A stretch of DNA of 10,644 nt, taken from Oscillospiraceae bacterium (GTDB taxonomy: Bacteria; Bacillota; Clostridia; Oscillospirales; Oscillospiraceae). The notes under the pieces were generated by a model. It had not been told where the DNA came from. It ran no database searches and saw nothing but the letters and a program-made list of their open reading frames with translations. Positions 5,903-10,644 of the stretch are shown here, one piece after another. Both the position numbers and the translations under genes were made by a program. The stretch spans positions 1-10,644 of the forward strand of contig CACXCV010000100.1 of NCBI GenBank assembly GCA_902766215.1. Reading direction: 5' to 3'. Numbering within the stretch: position 1 is the first letter of the stretch; each line of letters starts with the position of its first letter.

Positions 5903-6562
5903 ATGAAAACTGTCCATCGTCGTTTCCGCCGCATCAGCGCACTGTGTCTTGTGGCGCTGCTGGCCGCCCTGCTGCTGACCGCCTCCGGCTGCAAGCGGGC
6001 CACCGACAACCCTCTGGCCACCATCACCATGGAAAGCGGCGACATCATCACGCTGTACCTCTATCCGGACAAAGCCCCCAACACCGTCGCCAACTTTATC
6101 TATCTGGCCAACAGTGGCTTTTATGACGGGACCATCTTCCACCGCACCCTGAGCAACTATCTGATTCAGGGCGGCGATCCCGAGGGCAACGGCACCGGCG
6201 GCCCGGGCTATTTTATCGAGGGCGAGTTTGCGCTCAACGGCTTCTCGAAAAACGACCTGAGCCTGACCAGCGGCGTCATTGCCATGGCCCGCTTCTGCGC
6301 CACCAGCGACACGGACGAGGCCTATTTCAACACCGCAGGCAGCCAGTTTTTCATTCTCTGCCGCGACAAGAGCGAGGATTATGACGGCAAATACGCCGCC
6401 TTTGGCAAGGTGTTCGAGGGCATGAGCGTCTGCCGGACCCTCTCGCAGGTCAGTGCCGACAGCAACAACCACCCCAAGCAGGATCAGGTGATCAAGTCCA
6501 TCCGGGTGGAAACCTACGGCGCGGATTATGGCGCGCCCAAGACCATCGCCATCAGCGAATAA
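5903..6562 (+). CDS. Cyclophilin-type peptidyl-prolyl isomerase, probable lipoprotein
   Basis: The protein has 219 residues. The start is supported by GGAG (5891-5894), 8 bases upstream. A signal peptide rich in Arg, then Leu/Ala, ends in TASGC; C30 would be lipidated, although Ala rather than Leu at -3 makes this a slightly unusual lipobox. The cyclophilin domain spans about 38-205 with FHR at 79-81 (catalytic Arg81), QGGD at 89-92, MARF at 128-131 and GSQFFI at 146-151. The active-site residues I can see are present. It catalyses cis-trans isomerisation of proline bonds and should help fold exported proteins on the outer face of the membrane. It is monocistronic, with its own promoter and terminator. 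Confidence 0.95.
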   Translation: MKTVHRRFRRISALCLVALLAALLLTASGCKRATDNPLATITMESGDIITLYLYPDKAPNTVANFIYLANSGFYDGTIFHRTLSNYLIQGGDPEGNGTGGPGYFIEGEFALNGFSKNDLSLTSGVIAMARFCATSDTDEAYFNTAGSQFFILCRDKSEDYDGKYAAFGKVFEGMSVCRTLSQVSADSNNHPKQDQVIKSIRVETYGADYGAPKTIAISE

Positions 6563-6581
6563 TTACATTATATAATCTGTT

Positions 6582-6620
6582 CCGGGGCGTGCGCTGCTTT
6601 GCAGCGCACGCCCCGGCTTT
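6582..6620 (+). terminator. Terminator after the cyclophilin gene
   Basis: A 16-base perfect GC-rich stem pairs 6582-6597 with 6601-6616 around TTT, followed by CTTTCT. The stem is very strong but the T-run is short. It ends the cyclophilin transcript 20 bases after its stop. Confidence 0.8.
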
Positions 6621-6709
6621 CTGCCGCGTTCGCAGTGGCTTTGATTTCTGCCCGGGGGGGCGGGTTCCGCACCCGGAGCGCTTTACAGCCGCGCGGGCAT
6701 ATTCCTTTC
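6617..6709. other. Intergenic DNA with no feature seen
   Basis: Between the cyclophilin terminator and the promoter at 6710 I see only GC-rich DNA with G- and C-runs. Open frames here have no ribosome binding site and no recognisable protein sequence. Confidence 0.5.
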
Positions 6710-6738
6710 TTGTTTTCTGCGGCGGGATGTGCTATCAT
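6710..6738 (+). promoter_or_regulatory. Promoter of the macro-gene leader / small RNA
   Basis: TTGTTT (6710-6715), a 17-base spacer and TATCAT (6733-6738), with TGC directly before the -10 (extended -10). The start point would be near 6745, about 150 bases before the macrodomain gene. Confidence 0.6.
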
Positions 6739-6744
6739 GATAAC

Positions 6745-6827
6745 AGCAAAGCCAAGGGCTGTATGACCCCGGCGGCGCCGCGGCACTGGCCGCATGCTCT
6801 GCCGGGCGGCAGAGCGTTTTGTTTTTT
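6745..6827 (+). ncRNA. Putative small RNA or attenuated leader upstream of the macrodomain gene
   Basis: From the predicted start near 6745 to the T-run ending at 6827 the RNA would be about 80 bases. Possible stems are AGCC/GGCT near 6750-6760, GCGGC/GCCGC around an ACTG loop (about 6779-6793), and the terminator 6796-6815. I recognise no known riboswitch class. It could be a stand-alone small RNA, or a leader whose terminator is bypassed to express the macrodomain gene. No convincing separate promoter is seen between 6828 and 6893, which favours a leader. Confidence 0.4.
6796..6827 (+). terminator. Strong intrinsic terminator in the macro-gene leader
   Basis: GCTCTGCC (6796-6803), loop GGGC, GGCAGAGC (6808-6815), then GTTTTGTTTTTT. 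This is the best stem-plus-T-run in the window. It lies between a promoter and the gene it should drive, as in transcription attenuation. Confidence 0.85.
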
Positions 6828-6855
6828 CGGGCCGGCGCTGCCGTGCCTGCCCGCA

Positions 6856-6877
6856 ATACGCTGTAAATACGCTGTAA
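6856..6877 (+). repeat. Two tandem 11-base direct repeats before the macro gene
   Basis: The unit ATACGCTGTAA occurs twice with no gap (6856-6866 and 6867-6877), ending 16 bases before the ATG. The period of 11 bases is one DNA helical turn, so two proteins could bind side by side on the same face. The adjacent gene encodes an HTH-like domain. Confidence 0.7.
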
Positions 6878-6893
6878 AAATGGTGGTGGTACA

Positions 6894-7904
6894 ATGCCCC
6901 TTATCCTCGTGCGCAACGACATCACAAAAATGAACGTAGACGCCATTGTCAACGCGGCCAACGCGTCTCTGCTGGGCGGCGGCGGGGTGGATGGCTGCAT
7001 CCACCGGGCAGCGGGGCCGGAGCTGCTGGCCGAGTGCCGGCAGCTGGGCGGCTGCAGGACCGGCGAGGCCAGGATTACAGGGGCTTACCGCCTGCCGTGC
7101 CGATATGTGATCCACACCGTCGGCCCGGTGTGGCACGGCGGCGGCCACGGCGAACGGGAGCAGCTTGTCTCCTGCTACCGGGCAAGTCTTGCGCTGGCAA
7201 AAGAGCACGCGTGCGAAACGGTGGCTTTTCCGCTGATCTCCTCCGGCGTTTACGGCTATCCCAAGGATCAGGCCCTTCGCGTGGCGGTGGACACCATCGG
7301 CGCGTTTCTGCTGGACAACGACATGACGGTCTACCTGGTCATTTTTGACCGCCAGGCCTGTCAGATCGGCGGCAAGCTGTTCGCCGACATCGCCGCATAC
7401 ATCGATGACCACTATGTGGATGCGCACACCGACTTGCCGCAGGAGCGCCTGCGCCGGGTGCGTGTCCTTGAGCGTCAGGCAAAGGCAGTCTGTGAGGACG
7501 CCGCGCCCGAGCCGATGATGGCTCCGGCGGCTGCCCGCGGGCTGGACGATCTGCTGGCGCATCTGGACGCCGGCTTTTCAGAAACCCTGCTCAAGCGCAT
7601 CGACCGCAGCGGGAAAAAGGACGCCGAGATCTATAAGAAGGCCAACGTGGACCGCAAGCTGTTCTCCAAAATCCGCAACAACCCGGACTATAAGCCCTCC
7701 AAGCCCACGGCCATCGCCTTTGCCATCGCGCTGGAGCTGGATCTGGACGAAACACGGGACCTGATTGCCCGCGCAGGCTATGCATTAAGCAGCAGCAGTA
7801 AATTCGATGTGATCATCGAGTATTTCATTGAACAGAAGAAGTACGACATCTTTGAAATCAACGAGGCGCTGTTTGCCTTTGACCAGAGCCTGCTGGGCGC
7901 ATAG
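6894..7904 (+). CDS. MacroD-type macrodomain protein with C-terminal HTH-like domain
   Basis: The protein has 336 residues. The macrodomain spans about 1-175: NDIT (8-11) is the adenine-binding loop, NAAN at 20-23, GGGGVDGCIHRAAG at 28-41 and SSGVYGYP at 116-123. These match MacroD/YmdB-type enzymes, which bind ADP-ribose and remove it from proteins, nucleic acids or O-acetyl-ADP-ribose. After a linker (about 180-225), residues 226-336 form an all-helical XRE/HTH-like domain (KDAEIYKKANVDRKLFSKI, then IAFAIALELDLDETRDLI). Such extensions occur in gut Firmicutes macro proteins as I remember them; their role is unknown. The ribosome binding site is weak (GGTGGTGG, 6882-6889). A vWA gene follows 106 bases later. 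DNA binding or tandem-repeat autoregulation is inference. Confidence 0.9.
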   Translation: MPLILVRNDITKMNVDAIVNAANASLLGGGGVDGCIHRAAGPELLAECRQLGGCRTGEARITGAYRLPCRYVIHTVGPVWHGGGHGEREQLVSCYRASLALAKEHACETVAFPLISSGVYGYPKDQALRVAVDTIGAFLLDNDMTVYLVIFDRQACQIGGKLFADIAAYIDDHYVDAHTDLPQERLRRVRVLERQAKAVCEDAAPEPMMAPAAARGLDDLLAHLDAGFSETLLKRIDRSGKKDAEIYKKANVDRKLFSKIRNNPDYKPSKPTAIAFAIALELDLDETRDLIARAGYALSSSSKFDVIIEYFIEQKKYDIFEINEALFAFDQSLLGA

Positions 7905-7933
7905 GATAGACGCCCGGTCAACTATGAAATATT

Positions 7934-7950
7934 GTCGCTTTCCAGGCGAC
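7934..7950 (+). other. Small hairpin after the macro gene
   Basis: GTCGC (7934-7938), a 7-base loop and GCGAC (7946-7950). It stands directly before the larger hairpin at 7952-8005 and may stabilise the 3' end of the macro mRNA. Confidence 0.35.
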
Positions 7951-7951
7951 C

Positions 7952-8007
7952 AAACCCTCCTTCGGATGCGCTACAATGGCAGCGTAATCAAACGAAGGAG
8001 GGTTTTT
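7952..8007 (+). terminator. Terminator-like hairpin holding the vWA gene's ribosome binding site
   Basis: A perfect 13-base stem pairs 7952-7964 with 7993-8005 around a 28-base loop, and a TTTTT run (8003-8007) overlaps the end of the 3' arm. The 3' arm is GAAGGAGGG (7994-8002), the Shine-Dalgarno of the vWA gene 8 bases downstream. The loop contains a -10-like TACAAT (7972-7977) without a good -35. RNA starting there would lack the 5' arm and leave the site free. RNA from the macro gene would be terminated or translationally blocked. Confidence 0.7.
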
Positions 8008-8010
8008 CTT

Positions 8011-8646
8011 ATGACAGAACTGGTTTTTATCCTGGATCGCAGCGGCTCCATGGCGGGGCTGGAGGCGGACACCATCGGCGGCTTCAACGCCATGATTGCC
8101 AAACAGAAAAAGGAAGCAGGTGAGGCGCTGGTCTCCACCGTGCTCTTTGACAGCGAGAGCGTGGTGATCCATGACCGCCTGCCGATCCGCAGGGTGCCGC
8201 TCATGACGGAGCGGGAGTACTTCACCCGCGGCTGCACGGCCCTGCTGGACGCCGTGGGCGGGGCCATCCACCACATCGGCGGCATCCACAAGTACGCCCG
8301 CCGCGAGGATGTGCCGGAAAAGACGATGTTCATCATCACCACCGACGGCTATGAAAACGCCAGCAGCCGCTATGACTATGAGACGGTGCGGAAGATGATC
8401 GAGCGTGAGAAGAAACAATACGGCTGGGAGTTTCTCTTCCTGGGGGCCAACATCGACGCGGCGAAGGAAGCGGCCCGCTTTGGCATCGGCGCGGACCGCG
8501 CGGTAAACTACAAGTGCGACGAAGCGGGCACGGCGCTGAATTACGAGGTCATCAGCGAGGCTGTATGCAGCGTTCGCGCGGCACGGCCCCTCAGCGCCGA
8601 CTGGAAGCGCCGCATCGACGCGGATGTGCAGAAGCGGGGGCGGTGA
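8011..8646 (+). CDS. Stand-alone von Willebrand factor A (vWA) domain protein
   Basis: The protein has 211 residues. The start follows GGAGGG (7997-8002) by 8 bases. It is almost entirely one vWA domain, related to the TerY/YfbK type. The MIDAS metal site is complete: DRSGS (D9, S11, S13), T76 in GCTALLDA and D112 in TTDGYENAS. No signal peptide or membrane segment is visible, so it should be cytoplasmic. vWA proteins bind partner proteins through a metal ion and often act as adaptors in multi-protein complexes. It directly follows the macro-HTH gene on the same strand, and the pair probably works together on ADP-ribosylation or stress signalling. The partner and target are unknown. Confidence 0.92.
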   Translation: MTELVFILDRSGSMAGLEADTIGGFNAMIAKQKKEAGEALVSTVLFDSESVVIHDRLPIRRVPLMTEREYFTRGCTALLDAVGGAIHHIGGIHKYARREDVPEKTMFIITTDGYENASSRYDYETVRKMIEREKKQYGWEFLFLGANIDAAKEAARFGIGADRAVNYKCDEAGTALNYEVISEAVCSVRAARPLSADWKRRIDADVQKRGR

Positions 8647-8801
8647 TCCGCCGTCGGACCGGATTTGACGGCTTTGGGGAGGCATAGGCGCACGGATCAT
8701 TGAGCGGGGACAAGGCGCAAGGACCGGCGCCTGGCCGCAGCGCAGGGGCGCTGTGTTTTCTCTCCGCGCGCGCCAAAAAGAGCATTGCGCCGAACGGAGC
8801 G
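8647..8801. other. Short gene-free stretch after the vWA gene
   Basis: GC-rich DNA with no recognisable coding sequence apart from the candidate terminator at 8737-8759. It ends where recognisable methyltransferase sequence begins on the minus strand (about 8802), so a recombination junction lies at or near its right end. Confidence 0.5.
8737..8759 (+). terminator. Candidate terminator of the vWA gene
   Basis: CAGCGC (8738-8743), loop AGGG, GCGCTG (8748-8753), then TGTTTTCTCT. The stem is short but GC-rich, and it lies about 90 bases after the vWA stop. Confidence 0.5.
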
Positions 8802-9107
8802 CCGCCCGGTGCTGTCCAGCCCGCAGCCCAGATTGACCACCGCTGCGTTTGGGTGGGCGCTCAGATAATCCCGCACCTCAAAGGCCAGATCATTCTGCCG
8901 CATGGCAACCTCCAGCGAGCCGAACCGCTGCATCAGACTGCGGGAGTTTTTCTCTGCGTCTGAAAAATCGTAGTCGATCCGGTCAATCAGGCGAATCGCC
9001 GTCTCGTCCCGGTAGAGCGCCGGATACAGCTCCGAACACACTTTTCTGGCATAGAGTGGGATGATCAGCGTCTCCTGCACGGTGTTTTTCTCAATTTTGT
9101 ATTTCAT
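8802..9107 (-). pseudogene. 3'-truncated class I methyltransferase (leucine carboxyl methyltransferase family)
   Basis: From an ATG at 9107, about 102 codons read as the N-terminus of a PPM1/leucine-carboxyl-methyltransferase-like enzyme. The helical cap contains IIPLYARKVCSELYPALYRD, and SAM motif I is VNLGCGLDSTGR (91-102). Intact family members run to roughly 260-280 residues with the Rossmann fold continuing after this motif. Here the frame continues to 8697 with about 34 Arg-rich residues unlike the family, so the catalytic domain is lost. Upstream on the same strand lies a ZIP transporter fragment truncated at its other end, so both came in as one piece of an older operon. Unlikely to be functional. 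Confidence 0.75.
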
Positions 9108-9137
9108 CAGCCTTATCTCCCTTTCTGACAGGCGAAC

Positions 9138-9175
9138 GCCGCGGCGTGCGAGAACGTCCGCGGCTGCTTTGTTTT
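9138..9175 (+). terminator. GC hairpin with T-rich tail between the two gene remnants
   Basis: GCCGCGG (9138-9144), a 13-base loop and CCGCGGC (9158-9164), followed by TGCTTTGTTTTA. The T-rich side is on the plus strand, so it would terminate plus-strand RNA, although both neighbours are on the minus strand. On the minus strand there is no T-run. Confidence 0.4.
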
Positions 9176-9419
9176 ATCCCAGTGCCACATCCAGCACCAT
9201 CATCACACTGAACCCAAGCGCAAAGCAAACTGTGCCGGCATTGGAGTGTCGCCCCTGCGACATCTCGGGGATCAGCTCTTCTACCACGACATAGAGCATT
9301 GCGCCGGCGGCAAAGCTTAAAAGATACGGCAGCGCCGGAATCACAAGCTGTGCCGCAAGCAGCGTCAGCACAGCGCCGATTGGCTCGACAACGCCGGAAA
9401 GCACCCCGCCGAGAAAGGC
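9174..9419 (-). pseudogene. 5'-truncated ZIP family metal transporter
   Basis: The frame from 9419 encodes about 81 residues beginning AFLGGVLSGVVEPIGAV, then LSFAAGAMLYVVVEELIPE, and ends in MMVLDVALG. This is the normal C-terminal third of GufA/ZupT-type ZIP transporters (last three membrane helices). The N-terminal helices and the metal-site helix with the family's NIPEG motif are missing. Upstream of 9419 the frame reads two unrelated codons and a stop. A GTG at 9404 could formally start a 76-residue product, but no ribosome binding site is seen and it could not transport metal. The break coincides with a change to lower-GC DNA. Confidence 0.8.
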
Positions 9420-9438
9420 GGGTATTCATAAACCAGTT

Positions 9439-9472
9439 AACAGCCACAGTAGCTTGCTCTGCTGTGGCTGTT
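9439..9472 (+). terminator. Inverted repeat at the mosaic junction, terminator-like
   Basis: AACAGCCACAG (9439-9449) and CTGTGGCTGTT (9462-9472) form a perfect 11-base stem with a 12-base loop, followed by a T-rich stretch. It lies just inside the lower-GC segment and may be the terminator of a gene left behind in the donor. The same stretch reads in frame as VFINQLTATVACSAVAVL (a possible membrane-helix tail, ending near 9499), so it could instead be the end of a lost gene. Confidence 0.4.
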
Positions 9473-9473
9473 C

Positions 9474-9502
9474 TTGTATTCTTTTCTGTTGTGTGATAGT
9501 AT
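9474..9502 (+). promoter_or_regulatory. Promoter of the second GNAT gene
   Basis: TTGTAT (9474-9479), a 17-base spacer and TAGTAT (9497-9502) with TGA just before it (extended -10). The start point would be near 9509, giving a leader of about 38 bases. Confidence 0.65.
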
Positions 9503-9546
9503 GAAACCACACAGACGAGCAAATCGGTATTTGGAGGAAAAGCAAA

Positions 9547-10299
9547 ATGAAGACCGAGAACACAGCAGGAAAAATCAATCAGCTTTTAACGGAGCAGTTT
9601 GCCATTGACTATGGCTGTTCGGTCATCGACTTTTGCTGCAAAGAGACGCTGGTTACGGAACTGCACCCGAACGAGCAAGCGCGAAAACGCGAGGAACCGG
9701 GTATTTTGTCCATGCTGTCCTATCGCGGAAAGCTGGTGATTGCCGCTGTGCCGGAGCTTATGGATTGGAGCAGATCTGTCTTAGCAAAGCATTGCAGCGC
9801 AGAGTGGTGCTTTGAAGCGGGCGCGCTCATCAGCATTGACCGCAAATTGCAGGAATTTGGCTATGAGATCGATCAGGCGCACTTGTTCTTTACCCCCAGA
9901 TTCACCATTCCCGCGCCGGTACACCCTGTACGATTCCTGCACAGTGCGGAAATAGCAGAACTTGAAGACGACGAGCGCATTGATGAAGCATTTCTGTTTG
10001 AAGACTATATTGAAGATGTTCTGGGCGCAGCGATCTATGATGATGCAGAAACGCTGCTGGCTGTAGCGGGCGCAACGGCTAACAGCGAACGGATGTGGGA
10101 AATGGGCGTCAATTCCTTTGCTGAGGGCAAGGGCTATGCTATTTCAGTCCTGTCTGCGCTCACACAGGAGATTCTGAATCATGGAAAAGTTCCTTACTCA
10201 GGCACAGCGATCTCTCATTTAGCCTCCCAGCATGTTTCACTGCGAGCAGGTCTTTTTCCAACGTTTTGCGAGTTAACGACAAAAAAGTCAGAACGTTAA
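9547..10299 (+). CDS. GNAT family acetyltransferase, 250-residue type
   Basis: The protein has 250 residues. Its start follows GGAGG (9533-9537) by 9 bases. The N-terminal half is a family-specific domain with many Cys residues. The C-terminal half holds the acetyltransferase core: a beta-rich LLAVAGATANSERMWEMGV region, the acetyl-CoA loop EGKGYA (193-198), and the closing TAISHLASQHVSLRAGLFP (220-238), which matches the TxxSNxxSxxxAxxxGF pattern of GNAT enzymes. Substrate unknown. Base composition is visibly lower in GC and codon use is more A/T-ending than in genes before 9420, pointing to recent acquisition. It stands alone with its own promoter. Confidence 0.9.
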   Translation: MKTENTAGKINQLLTEQFAIDYGCSVIDFCCKETLVTELHPNEQARKREEPGILSMLSYRGKLVIAAVPELMDWSRSVLAKHCSAEWCFEAGALISIDRKLQEFGYEIDQAHLFFTPRFTIPAPVHPVRFLHSAEIAELEDDERIDEAFLFEDYIEDVLGAAIYDDAETLLAVAGATANSERMWEMGVNSFAEGKGYAISVLSALTQEILNHGKVPYSGTAISHLASQHVSLRAGLFPTFCELTTKKSER

Positions 10300-10325
10300 A
10301 TCCCGGTTTGTCGAACAGATAAGGG

Positions 10326-10358
10326 CGCACTTCTATACACCTTTCTGTGTATTGTGCG
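10326..10358 (+). repeat. Interrupted inverted repeat after the GNAT gene
   Basis: CGCAC (10326-10330) pairs with GTGCG (10354-10358), and ATACAC (10335-10340) with GTGTAT (10347-10352), around a 6-base loop and an internal bulge. The T-run afterwards is weak, so it may be a poor terminator or part of the repeat region that follows. Confidence 0.45.
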
Positions 10359-10383
10359 ATCTGCGATTTTGCACCACCCCAGA

Positions 10384-10427
10384 GCCTCCCTCTGATGAGG
10401 GAGGTGGCCCGCAGGGCCGGAGGGAGA
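10384..10427 (+). repeat. Two-hairpin repeat element of the CCTCCCTC...GGAGGGAG type
   Basis: CCTCCCTC (10385-10392), TGAT, GAGGGAGG (10397-10404) form the first hairpin. GGCCC, GCA, GGGCC (10406-10418) form the second. Then comes GGAGGGAG (10419-10426), which can also pair with the first arm (10386-10392 with 10420-10426). I recognise this layout as a dispersed repeat of Oscillospiraceae genomes whose central hairpin varies; copy number cannot be judged from one window. Its 3' end is the ribosome binding site of the gene at 10432. Confidence 0.7.
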
Positions 10428-10431
10428 GAAA

Positions 10432-10644
10432 ATGAAAGACTACAATAAAGAAAATATACCTCTTGCAAAGACACTGCGAAAGAACATGACCCCATGGGAA
10501 CGGAAACTATGGTATGATTTTTTGAGATACTACCCTGTGCGCTTTCAAAGGCAAAAAGCGATTGGGAATTACATTGCGGATTTCTATTGCGCAAAAGCAA
10601 GACTGGTCATTGAACTGGACGGCGGTGGACATTATACAGCGGAG
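10432..10644 (+). CDS. DUF559 endonuclease-like protein (partial, continues beyond window)
   Basis: 71 codons are visible. The start follows GGAGGG (10419-10424) by 7 bases. The sequence has the DUF559 landmarks: KNMTPWERKLWYDFL (18-31, with E24), FQRQKAIGNYIADFYC (38-53, D50) and LVIELDGGGHY (58-68, E61 and D63). These belong to a PD-(D/E)XK nuclease fold related to very-short-patch-repair endonucleases; full members have about 115-130 residues, so about half is present. Biological role is not established. It starts directly on the structured repeat at 10384-10427, which supplies its ribosome binding site, and lies in the lower-GC segment. Confidence 0.88.
   Translation, partial: MKDYNKENIPLAKTLRKNMTPWERKLWYDFLRYYPVRFQRQKAIGNYIADFYCAKARLVIELDGGGHYTAE

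Noticed and set aside
6762..6933. Short plus-strand frame running through the leader terminator into the macro gene
   Set aside because: It resembles no protein and overlaps the macro start out of frame. It is kept only as a possible leader-peptide idea, not as a gene.
8697..8801. Continuation of the methyltransferase frame to 8697
   Set aside because: The added residues are Arg-rich and unlike the family, so they are treated as run-on past the truncation point.
9423..9500. Frame ending in a hydrophobic helix (VFINQLTATVACSAVAVLVFFSVV)
   Set aside because: It is too short and lacks a start within the acquired DNA. It may be the tail of a lost gene, but the same bases are explained by an inverted repeat.
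1..10644. CRISPR arrays, transposases, phage integrases and rRNA genes
   Set aside because: No spaced identical repeats, DDE or tyrosine-recombinase motifs, or rRNA signatures were seen on either strand.

Overview
The window looks like chromosomal DNA from a high-GC, Gram-positive gut anaerobe of the Oscillospiraceae type (Faecalibacterium/Gemmiger/Subdoligranulum-like). This is inferred from strong AGGAGG-type ribosome binding sites, sigma-A style promoters, split TauE/SafE genes and, near the right end, a repeat plus DUF559 gene typical of such genomes as I remember them. No species can be named from the sequence alone.

Positions 1-2640: a methyltransferase- or zinc-ribbon-like gene runs off the left edge (minus strand). 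It is divergent from a two-gene plus-strand unit: a 548-residue membrane protein of unknown function with an extracytoplasmic beta-rich repeat region, then an exported NodB polysaccharide deacetylase. The two divergent promoters face each other across one palindrome. Positions 2604-3990: two half-length TauE/SafE membrane proteins on the plus strand flank a small MerR/excisionase-type regulator on the minus strand. Positions 3997-5704 (minus strand): a GNAT acetyltransferase, a tRNA-Gln(CTG) with an excellent promoter and terminator, and a 335-residue protein that I read as a shrunken, catalytically dead relative of GTP-dependent PEP carboxykinase. Positions 5829-6616: a lipoprotein-type cyclophilin with its own promoter and terminator.

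Positions 6710-8755: a promoter followed by a short RNA or leader ending in a strong intrinsic terminator, then a MacroD-type macrodomain protein with a C-terminal helix-turn-helix-like domain, then a vWA protein with an intact MIDAS. This macro-HTH/vWA pair is the most system-like part of the window. It appears controlled by two hairpins: one before the macro gene, and one that contains the vWA ribosome binding site.

Positions 8802-10644: a mosaic accessory region. It holds a 3'-truncated leucine-carboxyl-methyltransferase-family gene and a 5'-truncated ZIP metal transporter gene (both minus strand). An abrupt junction near 9420 leads into DNA of visibly lower GC carrying a GNAT acetyltransferase and, after a structured repeat, the start of a DUF559 nuclease-like gene that continues past the right edge. 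A recurring theme is that three genes (2644, 8011, 10432) take their ribosome binding site from the 3' arm of a terminator-like or repeat hairpin.
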